Below are positions 24,336 through 32,343 of a DNA stretch of 47,507 nt, piece by piece. Under the pieces are notes generated by a model. It worked only from the letters and a program-made list of their open reading frames with translations, made no database searches and was not told the DNA's origin. How positions within the stretch are numbered: position 1 is the first letter of the stretch; each line of letters opens with the position of its first letter. The position numbers and the translations under genes were made by a program. Source of the DNA: Streptomyces spinoverrucosus (GTDB lineage: Bacteria; Actinomycetota; Actinomycetes; Streptomycetales; Streptomycetaceae); the NCBI RefSeq assembly GCF_006539505.1, contig NZ_BJND01000070.1:1-47507 (forward strand), given 5' to 3'.

Positions 24336-25781
24336 TCACCGCTCCCGCAGCCGCGTCGTCACCCACGCCCCCACCAGCGCCACCCCCGCCATCGGCAGGA
24401 ACACCGCCGCGAACGCGGCCGGATGGGAGGACGTGGCCTCGGTCGCCGCGTGGGTCACCGTGCCGCCGCCCAGGGCCGCGAAGGCAGCGCCGCCGACGGC
24501 CAGGAGGAGGACGTTGGACAGGCCGTCGGAGATCTGCAGGGCGGCGGAGTTGGTACCGGCCTGGTCGGGGGCGGAGAGCTGGAGCAGCAGGACGCTGGTG
24601 GAGGAGATGACCAGGCCCATGCCGAGGCAGCCGAAGCCCCAGGCGACGGCCACGATCCACACGGGGACGGCGTCGAGCAGGACGCTCGGGGCGGTGGCGA
24701 TGGCCGCCGCGACCAGCAGCATGCCCAGCGTCATCAGGCGTTCCCGGTACGGCTCCAGGCGTGGCCGCGACTGCAGCCACGAGCCCAGCGCCCAGGTCGC
24801 GCCGCCCGCCGCCAGCGAGAAACCGGCGAGCGTCGGGGACAGCCCGCGCTGGGTGACCAGCATCAGCGGTACGAAGGACTCGGCGGCGATGAAGGCCCCC
24901 GCCGCGATGCCGCGCAGCAGCACGACCGAGGGCAGCCCGCGCGCCGCCCGGTAGGTGCCGCGCGGGAGGAGTCCCAGTACCGCCGGGACCAGCAGCGCGG
25001 CGCCTGCCACGCCGGGCAGCACGGAGAGCCAGCGCAGGTCCTGGGCGGCGTACTGGAGCAGGCCCGCGCCGAACGAGATACCGAGCGCGAGACGGATCCG
25101 CCGACGGTCGAATGAGTCCCGGCCGTCCCCGGCCGTCACCGCTCCGGACGCGCGCGTCCGGATCTGCGGCAGCGCGAGCGCCAGCGGCAGCAGCACCAGC
25201 ACCGGTATCCCGAGGAACACCCAGCGCCAGCCCAGTTGTTCGGTCACCGCACCCGCCGCAAGCGGCCCGACCACCGAGGGCACCACCCAACTCGCCGCGA
25301 ACGCCGCCATGATCGCCGGCCGCAGCCGCTCCGGATACGCCCGCCCGACCACGACGTACAGCGCCACGATCACCAGTCCGCCGCCGAGCCCCTGCACCGC
25401 GCGCCCGAGGATGAACAGCCACATCGCCCCGGCCGTCCCGGACAGCAGCAGCCCCGCGCCGAAGGCGGCGATGCCCGTGGTCAGCGCGCCGAGCGGGCCC
25501 CGCCGGTCCGACCACTGCCCGGCGAGCACCATCCCGAACAGGCTCGTAGTGAAGTACCCCGAGAACGCGAACGCGTACAGCGACACCCCGTCCAGCTCCC
25601 GCGCGGCCACCGGCATCGCCGTCCCCACGGCCGTCGCCTCGAAGGCGATCAGCAGCACGACGGACACGATCCCGATGCTGAGCGCCCTGTACGACCTGCC
25701 CAGCACACCCTCGCTGTCCGGTTCCGGCGGGGCGGTCAGGGCGTCGGCGACGTCGGTGTCGCGTCGGTTCGGGGCAGTCAT
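24336..25781 (-). CDS. MFS family drug/metabolite exporter
   Basis: 481 residues, with many hydrophobic helices. Typical MFS loop motif GQWSDRRGPLGAL lies between helices 2 and 3, and GRAVQGLGGGLVIVALYVVVG matches the helix-5 motif of proton-driven drug exporters. The hydrophilic N-terminus is about 30 residues. The ATG at 25781 (MTAPNRRDTDV) is chosen over an upstream start 81 bases away; there is no ribosome binding site, but a -10-like box ends 7 bases before it. Substrate unknown; no resistance or biosynthesis genes adjoin. Confidence 0.88.
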   Translation of the reverse strand: MTAPNRRDTDVADALTAPPEPDSEGVLGRSYRALSIGIVSVVLLIAFEATAVGTAMPVAARELDGVSLYAFAFSGYFTTSLFGMVLAGQWSDRRGPLGALTTGIAAFGAGLLLSGTAGAMWLFILGRAVQGLGGGLVIVALYVVVGRAYPERLRPAIMAAFAASWVVPSVVGPLAAGAVTEQLGWRWVFLGIPVLVLLPLALALPQIRTRASGAVTAGDGRDSFDRRRIRLALGISFGAGLLQYAAQDLRWLSVLPGVAGAALLVPAVLGLLPRGTYRAARGLPSVVLLRGIAAGAFIAAESFVPLMLVTQRGLSPTLAGFSLAAGGATWALGSWLQSRPRLEPYRERLMTLGMLLVAAAIATAPSVLLDAVPVWIVAVAWGFGCLGMGLVISSTSVLLLQLSAPDQAGTNSAALQISDGLSNVLLLAVGGAAFAALGGGTVTHAATEATSSHPAAFAAVFLPMAGVALVGAWVTTRLRER

Positions 25782-25794
25782 GTACGCCAGCGTA
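25782..25794 (-). promoter_or_regulatory. Possible leaderless promoter for the MFS gene
   Basis: TACGCT (25789-25794) ends 7 bases before the ATG, which fits a -10 box that starts transcription at the A of ATG. The absence of a ribosome binding site supports a leaderless mRNA. Confidence 0.4.
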
Positions 25795-25877
25795 AGGTGC
25801 ACAACCCGATATGGCCCCTGTCGGGAGACGGTGCTCGCCTCAGCCCTTGGTCGTAGACCCAACCCCCTCCGTGTGCC

Positions 25878-27056
25878 TCAGAGCACCCCACCCGCCTCGT
25901 CCTGGAACAGCTCCGTCCAGTAGTGCCAGCCCGAGCGGTCGACCGTGCCCGTCGGGTCGACCCTGCGCAGGACGTCGATCATCGTCGCCGCCAGTTGGTC
26001 GTAGGCCTCTGTCGTCAGCTCGTGGTCCGTTGCCGCGTCGATCGCCTTCTCGCGGTGCAGGAGCCACAGGGTGAAGGCGAGGGTGGATATGTCCGTGTTG
26101 AGGGGGTACAGCCTCGCCTCGGGTTCGCTCCAGTTCAGGATCTCGCCCGTGGCGCCGTCGACGACGAGGCTGTTGTCCTCGATGAGATGGCCGAGGCGTA
26201 TCAAGTGGTCGGCGCGGTCGGGGAGTTCGCCGGTGGGGAAGTCGCCGGGGCGCTCCTCGGTGTAGTACTCGGTCAGGGTCGGGAGCGGGACGTCCGTGTC
26301 GAGGTAGAAGAGGAAGCCGTCCTCGGGCAGGCCCGTCTCGCGCAGGAAGCGGCGGGTCGGCTCGTGGGTGAGGGTCGTGGGGAAGTCGACGTCCTCGAAG
26401 CGGGCGATCCGGCCGGGGCCGAAGTCCTGCTCCAGCAGGCGCGGGGGCAGGTCCAGGGTGAGGCCGGACTCGGTGCCCGGGCCCGCCATCAGGGCGAGCG
26501 GGCGGATCAGTGCCGCCATCCGCCAGTACGGCGGCATCTCACCGTCCGGTCCGGTCCCTTCCTCGAACACCGCCAGCAGCTGCCGGGTCGCCTCCGCCAC
26601 CGCCTTCGGTCCGAAGCGGCCGGCGTAGGCGGCGAACTGGCCGCGCAGATCCGCCAGTTCCTCCGTCGCGGCGGCGAACCGCACCAGCGTCCGCAGCGAC
26701 GGCGCCAGCGGGCGGCTGTCCATCAGGTCGGGGCGGTCGTGGAAGAAGTACGTCGTCGAGACCTCGCCGGTCGCGCCGTCGAGCAGCACCGACTCCGACT
26801 CCACGCCGTCGGGTGCCAGGAGTCCGCCTATCACCAGCTGTTCGCGCAGCCGGGCCAGCAGGCGGTCGGGGTCGGCCGTCGAGACCGCCACCGTCCGCAG
26901 GCCGTCTCTGCGCAGTGCCTCGAACGTCAACAGGGCGCTGTCGCCCGGCAGTCCGGGACCCGTCAGCCAGCGGCGCGTCGGCATGTGGGTGACGTACGGG
27001 TCGAGTTGGTCCTCGGTCAGGGTGATCACCGCGGCAGCGGCGTCGATCGTGCTCAT
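25878..27056 (-). CDS. Tandem SUKH-4 family protein (immunity-like)
   Basis: 392 residues made of two copies of a SUKH-4-type domain. Matching elements include THMPTRRWLTGPGLP and THEPTRRFLRETGLP, and later SVLLDGATGEV and SLVVDGATGEI, so the gene arose by internal duplication. SUKH domains serve mostly as immunity proteins against secreted nuclease toxins in polymorphic toxin systems. No toxin, secretion or ADP-ribosyltransferase gene is nearby, so this is an orphan or has another role. ATG at 27056 follows GGGGGAG. Upstream is the repeat array at 27198-27287. Single gene, minus strand. Confidence 0.82.
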   Translation of the reverse strand: MSTIDAAAAVITLTEDQLDPYVTHMPTRRWLTGPGLPGDSALLTFEALRRDGLRTVAVSTADPDRLLARLREQLVIGGLLAPDGVESESVLLDGATGEVSTTYFFHDRPDLMDSRPLAPSLRTLVRFAAATEELADLRGQFAAYAGRFGPKAVAEATRQLLAVFEEGTGPDGEMPPYWRMAALIRPLALMAGPGTESGLTLDLPPRLLEQDFGPGRIARFEDVDFPTTLTHEPTRRFLRETGLPEDGFLFYLDTDVPLPTLTEYYTEERPGDFPTGELPDRADHLIRLGHLIEDNSLVVDGATGEILNWSEPEARLYPLNTDISTLAFTLWLLHREKAIDAATDHELTTEAYDQLAATMIDVLRRVDPTGTVDRSGWHYWTELFQDEAGGVL

Positions 27057-27197
27057 GGCTCCCCCGCGCATGCTTGTCCAGGGGGTGCACCCGCCGTCCG
27101 TGCCCGGCGCGGCCGTCCCCACTGCCCCAGAACACTACGCGCCACCACTGACAATCGCTCCGACCTGCGGAAACACCGAGCGAACACCGGCGGTCGA

Positions 27198-27287
27198 ACC
27201 CCGCTGGCCCCGCTGATCCCGGCTGAAACCCGCTGAACCCCGCTGAACCCCGCTGAACCCCGCTGGCAGGAAACGGCGTTCAGCGGG
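27198..27287. repeat. Tandem decamer array with an inverted copy, behind the xdh-like operon
   Basis: Three exact head-to-tail copies of CCCGCTGAAC (27229-27238, 27239-27248, 27249-27258) are flanked by degenerate units from about 27198. One inverted copy GTTCAGCGGG (27278-27287) ends at the stop codon of the molybdenum subunit gene. Any repeat can pair with the inverted copy, so alternative hairpins form. Probably a terminator. Confidence 0.7.
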
Positions 27288-29597
27288 TCACTGCCCCGTC
27301 ACCACCGCCGCCTGCGGCCGGATCGGCAGCCGGTTCACCGGTCGTCCCGTCGCCGCCCGCACCGCCGACGCGATCGCCGCCGGCGACGCCACGACCGGCA
27401 CCGCGCTGACCGCCTTGGCACCGAAGGGCGCGACCACGTCCCGCTCCTCGACCAGCTTCACGATCCGGATGTCGGGCGCGTCCAGCGCCGTCGGCAGGGC
27501 ATAGCCGGTGAGGTCGGGATGCCGTATCACGCCCCGCGGCGTGCGCAGGTTCTCCGTGAGGGCGATACCGACACCCTGCGTGACGCCCGCCTCGATACGC
27601 GCCGCGAGCTGCGTCGGGTTCAGCACCCGGCCGACGTCCTGCGCGACCGCCAGCTCCACCACCCGTACCGAGCCGATCTCGATGTCGACGTCCACGACCG
27701 CACGGATCGCGCAGAAGGCCAGTCCGACGAAGGCGTCGCCCTGTCCGGCGCCGTCCAGTGGCTCCGTCGGGTGCGGGCGGCACTGGGCCGTGGCCCACAG
27801 TTCCTTGCCGTCCAACGCCTCGGTGACCGTCGTCGACAGGACTCCGTCGTACGACGTGATCTTGCCGTCGGTGATCTGCAGCAGCTCGGTCGACATGCCG
27901 AACTTGTGCGCCAGGGGCTGGAGCAGCTGGGTGCGGACCATCTTCGCCGCGCGCTCCACCGCACCGCCCGACACCCATGTGTGGCGGCCTCGGCAGCCCG
28001 CGCCCGCAGGAGGCTGGTCGGTATCCACCGGCGCCACATGCACCTCGTCGATGCCGAGCGTCTCCTGGACGATCTGGCGCGCCAGCGTCGTGAAGCCCTG
28101 GCCCGTCTCCACGGCCGCGCACAGCACCGTCGCCACGCCGTCCTGGACCTTCACGGTCGCCGTGGAGACCTCGTCGGCGCCCTCCGCGCCGAGCATGTGC
28201 ACCATGCCCAGGCCGTAGCCGACGCCCCGGCGCACCGCGCCCGGTTCGCCCGCGCCCTCGGGACCGCCGGGCAGCAGCCACTCGTCCTCGGGCGCGTCCT
28301 TGGGGAGCTTGGGGAGCGGGAAGTCCCGTACCGCCTGGAGGAGTTCCGCGACCGGCGCCGGGCACGTCACCGTCTGGCCGGTCGGGAGCACATCGCCGGT
28401 GGCCATGACGTTGCGCAGGCGCACTTCCGCCGGTTCGATGCCGAGCTTCTTGGCCAGCTTGTCCATCTGCGCCTCGTAGGCGGCGCAGACCTGCATCGCG
28501 CCCTCGCCGCGCACATGGCCGGAGGGCGGGTTGTTGGTGCGCACGGCCCAGCCCTCGATGAAGGCGTTCGGGACGACGTACGGGCCGCAGGCGAACGCCA
28601 CCGCCGCCGCCAGCGCCTGAGCCGAGGTGTCCGCGTACGCGCCCGCGTCCAGCAGGATCTGCGCCTCGACCTTCACCAACTTGCCCTCGGCGTCGGCGTG
28701 GTGGCGGTAGCGCAGCAGAGTGGGGTGGCGGTGCGTGTGACCCAGGAAGGACTCCTCCCGGGTCGCCGTCAGCTTCACCGGGCAGCCGGTCTTCAGCGCC
28801 AGCAGACCGAGCGGCAGCTGGAAGCCCTGGTCCTCACGGTCGGCGGTGGCGCCGGGCACGCCCGTGACGACGACCTTGACGCGCTCGGGTTCCAGGCCGA
28901 AGCAGGCGGCGGCCCGGTCGCGGTCGGTGTGCGGGTCGGTGGACGCCAGGTACAGCTCGACGCCGCCGTCGGGACGCGGCACCGCCAGGCCCGCCTCGGC
29001 ACCAATGGGGGCCGGGTCCTGGCGGCCGATGCGGTACAGGCCCTCGACGACGACCTCGCCGGCCGCGTCCGGGTCGCCGTGCCGCAGCGGGATGTGCCGG
29101 ATCAGGTTGCCGTCGGGGTGCAGCGGCTCGGCCTCGAAGGCCTGCTCCGGGTCGGTCACCGGGTCGAGCACCTCGTACTCGACGATGACGGCCGCCGCCG
29201 CCATCCGCGCGGTGTCCGGGTGGTCGGCGGCGACGGCGGCGATGGACTCGCCGTGGTGGCGTACGACGTCGGAGGCGAACACCGGGCGGTCGGCCTTGCC
29301 GCGTCCGTGCAGCGGGGAGCCGGGCACGTCCTCGTGGGTGACGACGGCCCGTACGCCGGGCATCTCGCGCGCGTGTGAGGTGTCGATGGACACAATGCGC
29401 GCGTGCGGGTGCGGTGAGCGCAGTACGGCCGCCCAGAGCAGGCCCTCGGCCCACAGGTCGGCGGCGTACGGGAAGGTGCCCTCGGTCTTCGCGCGGGAGT
29501 CGGCGGCGGGCAGGGAGGCGCCGAGGCCGTGCGGGAGCGGCTCCGCGGCGGGCACGGCCTCCGCGGTGGTGGTCGCGGTGGCGGCTTCGTTGCTCAC
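27288..29597 (-). CDS. Xanthine dehydrogenase-like molybdopterin-binding subunit
   Basis: 769 residues with the XDH/CO-dehydrogenase large-subunit layout: ald_Xan_dh a/b domain at the N-terminus (RSPHPHARIVSIDTSHA) and the molybdopterin-binding domain behind it. Partner subunits are coupled upstream, and the start GTG 29597 overlaps the previous stop. The active-site motifs are partly lost. GGxFGGK is replaced by PGATADR, RGFG by RGEG, and the terminal GVGE by AVSA, so Ala732 sits where the catalytic Glu belongs. Retained are TREES..RHP and ETGQG. It may use another chemistry, bind cofactor without XDH activity, or have a divergent substrate. Membership of the family is certain; the activity is not. 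Confidence 0.88.
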   Translation of the reverse strand: MSNEAATATTTAEAVPAAEPLPHGLGASLPAADSRAKTEGTFPYAADLWAEGLLWAAVLRSPHPHARIVSIDTSHAREMPGVRAVVTHEDVPGSPLHGRGKADRPVFASDVVRHHGESIAAVAADHPDTARMAAAAVIVEYEVLDPVTDPEQAFEAEPLHPDGNLIRHIPLRHGDPDAAGEVVVEGLYRIGRQDPAPIGAEAGLAVPRPDGGVELYLASTDPHTDRDRAAACFGLEPERVKVVVTGVPGATADREDQGFQLPLGLLALKTGCPVKLTATREESFLGHTHRHPTLLRYRHHADAEGKLVKVEAQILLDAGAYADTSAQALAAAVAFACGPYVVPNAFIEGWAVRTNNPPSGHVRGEGAMQVCAAYEAQMDKLAKKLGIEPAEVRLRNVMATGDVLPTGQTVTCPAPVAELLQAVRDFPLPKLPKDAPEDEWLLPGGPEGAGEPGAVRRGVGYGLGMVHMLGAEGADEVSTATVKVQDGVATVLCAAVETGQGFTTLARQIVQETLGIDEVHVAPVDTDQPPAGAGCRGRHTWVSGGAVERAAKMVRTQLLQPLAHKFGMSTELLQITDGKITSYDGVLSTTVTEALDGKELWATAQCRPHPTEPLDGAGQGDAFVGLAFCAIRAVVDVDIEIGSVRVVELAVAQDVGRVLNPTQLAARIEAGVTQGVGIALTENLRTPRGVIRHPDLTGYALPTALDAPDIRIVKLVEERDVVAPFGAKAVSAVPVVASPAAIASAVRAATGRPVNRLPIRPQAAVVTGQ

Positions 29598-31153
29598 GCC
29601 TGGCCTCCGTCCTGTCCCTGTCCGTTTCCGTACGGCTGGTCATGCGGTCCGGGCGGTGTCCCGGGGGACTCGAACGCCGACGGGTTGACGCCGCCGGCCC
29701 CGGGGCCCGCCTGGTGAGGAATACGCGGCTTGTCGGCGTCCTGTTCGGGCGCGTCGGGCGCGGAGTGCGCCTCGCGCTCGGCGACGACGTCCTTGACGGC
29801 CTCCAGGACGGCCCGGTAGCCCGAGCAACGGCACAGGTTGCCGCACAGCGCCTGGCGGGTCTCCAGCTCGGTCGGCGCCGGGTTGCCCTCCAGCAGGTCG
29901 TGCACGGTCATCGCCATGCCGGGCACGCAGAAACCGCACTGCACGGCACCGCACTTGGCGAGCGCCCGCTGCACGTCCGAGGGCTGCCCGTCGACGGCCA
30001 GGCCCTCCACGGTGCGCACCTCGCTGCCGGCCGCGGTGACCGCGGGCACCAGGCAGGAGGCGACGAGCCGCCCGTCGACCTGGACGTTGCAGGCCCCGCA
30101 CTCGCCCTGCGAGCAGCCGTCCTTGGCGCCCGCGAGGCCGAGCCGCTCCCGCAGGACGTAGAGCAGCGACTCGCCGATCCACGCGTCGGTGACGGGGCGG
30201 TCGGTGCCGTTGACGCGCAGCACGTACGAGGCGAGGGGGTGGTCGTCGTGCGGGGCCGTGGCGGAGGGCTCGGCCGGAGTGTCCGGCTCGCTCTCGGGAC
30301 CGGCGGACGCCTGCTCCTCGGCGGGCTCCGACCGGGATTCCGCGTCCCCGGGCTGCGCGGACCCTTCAGCGGTGCTCTCAGCAGGGCCCTCAGACGGGCT
30401 CTCAGCGGCCTCTACGCCCTCAGGGGCCCCCGGCGCCTCAGCGGGCCTCTCAGCCGCCTCTACGCCCTCCTGGGCCCCCGGCGTCTCCTGCGCGCGCTCG
30501 GTCGCCGCACCGCCCGCGGGAGCGGCCTCCTGCGGGTACAGCTGCTGCCCGGCGGTGTGCCCCTGCTCGGCAGCCGCCTGTTCGTGCCCCCACGGCTGCC
30601 CGGCCGCCTCGGTCGCCCAGGGCGCGGGCGCGCCCCCGGGGAGCGTGGCCGGAGGCGTGCCGCCCCACTGCTCCACCAGCGCCGACGTCGTGAACTCACC
30701 CGACTCGTCAGGAAGATCACCGTTCGCTACGGGAATCGACCACTGCCCGGTCACGTCATGACCGGGGGCCGGCTGCGGCGGGGCCGCCTCCGCGTGGGCG
30801 GGCTCCTCGAAGTGCCACTGCCCGGTGGCCCCGGGGTCGTACGTGAACCCGTCCTGACCGCCACCCTGGGGCATCGCGTTCGGGTCGGGCCACTGCGCGC
30901 TCTCGGCGGGCACGCCCCAGGTGCCGGTGGCGGACGGGTCGGTGCCGGGGGCGGGCGTGACCGTTATCGGCGGTGGCACATAGCCGTGGCCGGGCGCGGC
31001 GAGCGGGCTGTCGGCGGAGGCCAGGAGCGCGTCGATGCCGCCCTCGGGGAGTTTCACGAAGGCGGTGGCGCCGTCGTCGTAGTCGCCCTGGGGCAGCGGG
31101 TCCCAGCGTCCGCCGCCCTGGGGCGTGCCCTGTCCGTGCTGGTCGTCGGTCAC
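29594..31153 (-). CDS. Xanthine dehydrogenase-like 2Fe-2S subunit with long N-terminal extension
   Basis: 519 residues. The C-terminal 211 (from about 309) are a complete two-cluster ferredoxin unit: Cys347, 352, 355 and 367 bind the plant-type cluster, and Cys406, 409, 441 and 443 the second. Typical subunits are 160-200 residues; here about 308 more precede them. The extension is Pro/Ala/Glu-rich, without predicted fold, and has three TG[TQ]W motifs at 76, 110 and 135 and a 16-residue duplication near 225-256. GTG at 31153 overlaps the previous stop (GTGA), with GGGGAGGG upstream. Electron transfer between the molybdenum and FAD subunits is expected. The role of the extension is unknown. 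Confidence 0.88.
   Translation of the reverse strand: MTDDQHGQGTPQGGGRWDPLPQGDYDDGATAFVKLPEGGIDALLASADSPLAAPGHGYVPPPITVTPAPGTDPSATGTWGVPAESAQWPDPNAMPQGGGQDGFTYDPGATGQWHFEEPAHAEAAPPQPAPGHDVTGQWSIPVANGDLPDESGEFTTSALVEQWGGTPPATLPGGAPAPWATEAAGQPWGHEQAAAEQGHTAGQQLYPQEAAPAGGAATERAQETPGAQEGVEAAERPAEAPGAPEGVEAAESPSEGPAESTAEGSAQPGDAESRSEPAEEQASAGPESEPDTPAEPSATAPHDDHPLASYVLRVNGTDRPVTDAWIGESLLYVLRERLGLAGAKDGCSQGECGACNVQVDGRLVASCLVPAVTAAGSEVRTVEGLAVDGQPSDVQRALAKCGAVQCGFCVPGMAMTVHDLLEGNPAPTELETRQALCGNLCRCSGYRAVLEAVKDVVAEREAHSAPDAPEQDADKPRIPHQAGPGAGGVNPSAFESPGTPPGPHDQPYGNGQGQDGGQA
30408..30503. repeat. 48-bp tandem duplication in the 2Fe-2S subunit gene
   Basis: GCCTCTACGCCCTC recurs at 30408 and 30456, with a period of 48 bases (16 codons), giving the peptide pair APGA[QP]EGVEAAE. 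The duplicated part lies wholly in the low-complexity extension. Confidence 0.6.
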
Positions 31154-32043
31154 GACAGCGCCCTCCCCAGTGCTCGTCGGGCCAGCGCGGCGACGGTGCG
31201 CCGCAGGTGCAGTACGGCGGGCGGAAGCTGTGGGACCGAACCGTCCTCGGCCGGGGGTGCGTCGGGGATGCAGGCCGCGGCGACGTACTCGCCGAAGGCG
31301 GTGAGCGCCTCGGGGACGATCGCCCGGTTGTTGTCCCAGTCGATGAGCTGCGCGACCCACTGCTCGGCCTCCAGGGGCCGCAGCGGCATCGGCGCTATGG
31401 CACCCACCGCACACCGCACCCCGCGCCGGGCGGGATCGAGGACCAGCGCCACGGAGGCGACGGCCCGCCCGGGGCCGGTGCGGCCGGTCGCCTTCAGGAA
31501 GACCTGCGGGGCGTGCAGCAGCGGCACGCGCACGTACCCGATGAGTTCACCGGCGCGCAGCAGCTCCACGCCCGCCAGCAGGTGCGACACCGGGATCTCC
31601 CGGCGGGCTCCGCCCGGGCCCGCGATGATCAGCGTCGCCTCCAGGGCGGCCAGTACGGGCAGCGCGTCGCCCGTGGGGGCGGCGGTGGCGATGTTGCCGC
31701 CCAGGGTGCCGGCGTTGCGGATGTGCGGCGGGCCTGCGGCGCGCGAGGCGGCGGCGAGCGCCGGGATCAGGGCGGCGAAGTCGGGGCGGCCCATACGTGC
31801 GTGCGTCAGTCCGGCGCCGAGCAGGGCGTGGCCGTCCTGGTACTGCCAGCCGCGGATCTCGCTGATCCGGCCGAGGCCGACCAGTGCGGCGGGCCTGAGC
31901 TGACCGGAGTTGACGGCGGTCATCAGGTCGGTACCGCCCGCCACGGGCACGGCGGCGGGCATGGCGGTGAGTGCCGCCACGGCCTCGTCCAGCGTCGCGG
32001 GCAGGGTGACGGCCTGCGCCGCCTGCGGTGCGTGCGTGGTCAA
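31150..32043 (-). CDS. Xanthine dehydrogenase-like FAD-binding subunit
   Basis: 297 residues from TTG 32043. FAD_binding_5 motifs are AGGTDLM (near residue 36) and AGTLGGNIATAAPTGDALP; a CO_deh_flav_C-type domain follows. The TTG is chosen because AAGGGG lies 10 bases upstream and the length then matches homologous subunits; a longer ORF begins at 32172 but adds a Cys-containing tail with no counterpart. The gene heads an operon FAD - FeS - Mo subunit, each overlapping the next, so the subunits are made in fixed ratio. Confidence 0.88.
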   Translation of the reverse strand: MTTHAPQAAQAVTLPATLDEAVAALTAMPAAVPVAGGTDLMTAVNSGQLRPAALVGLGRISEIRGWQYQDGHALLGAGLTHARMGRPDFAALIPALAAASRAAGPPHIRNAGTLGGNIATAAPTGDALPVLAALEATLIIAGPGGARREIPVSHLLAGVELLRAGELIGYVRVPLLHAPQVFLKATGRTGPGRAVASVALVLDPARRGVRCAVGAIAPMPLRPLEAEQWVAQLIDWDNNRAIVPEALTAFGEYVAAACIPDAPPAEDGSVPQLPPAVLHLRRTVAALARRALGRALS

Positions 32044-32343
32044 ACCGGCTGCCCCTTCCCGCTGCCCACCTGGTCCCGCCTGTGTGGCCGTACGGTACGT
32101 GCCGACAGGGCGGACGTGGCAACTCTGGCACATCTTCGCAGGACCCGAAGACGGGGGTCCGCTAGGAGGCATTCGCCCACCTCATCAGGGAGATGGCCCG
32201 ATTTGTACGTACATCACCGCGCATCCCTGGTCAGGCGGAATTGCCACTCTTCGGTGACCCTTGTCCGCTTTTTTTCCTGCCTGTTCGAGACCTGCGCGCT
32301 TTCGAGATCTGCGCGATTTCGAGACCTGCCCCGCCTCCCCGGC
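32044..32343. promoter_or_regulatory. Intergenic region between the hexosaminidase gene and the xdh-like operon
   Basis: A 300-base gap with no clear gene. It must carry the promoter of the xdh-like operon (minus strand). A run of eight T (plus strand, about 32269-32276) and three 17-bp direct repeats at 32284-32334 stand out in otherwise GC-rich sequence. Confidence 0.4.
32284..32334. repeat. Three 17-bp tandem direct repeats
   Basis: Units begin at 32284, 32301 and 32318, each starting TTCGAGA[CT]CTG. Spacing is exactly 17 bp. The first two differ at 3 positions or fewer; the third diverges at its end. Possible cooperative protein-binding array for the xdh-like operon, or a remnant of the hexosaminidase terminator region. 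Confidence 0.7.

Noticed and set aside
22513..24954. An 813-codon plus-strand frame opposite the helicase and MFS genes
   Set aside because: Antisense artefact across two clear minus-strand genes; Val/Gly/Arg-rich with no motif.
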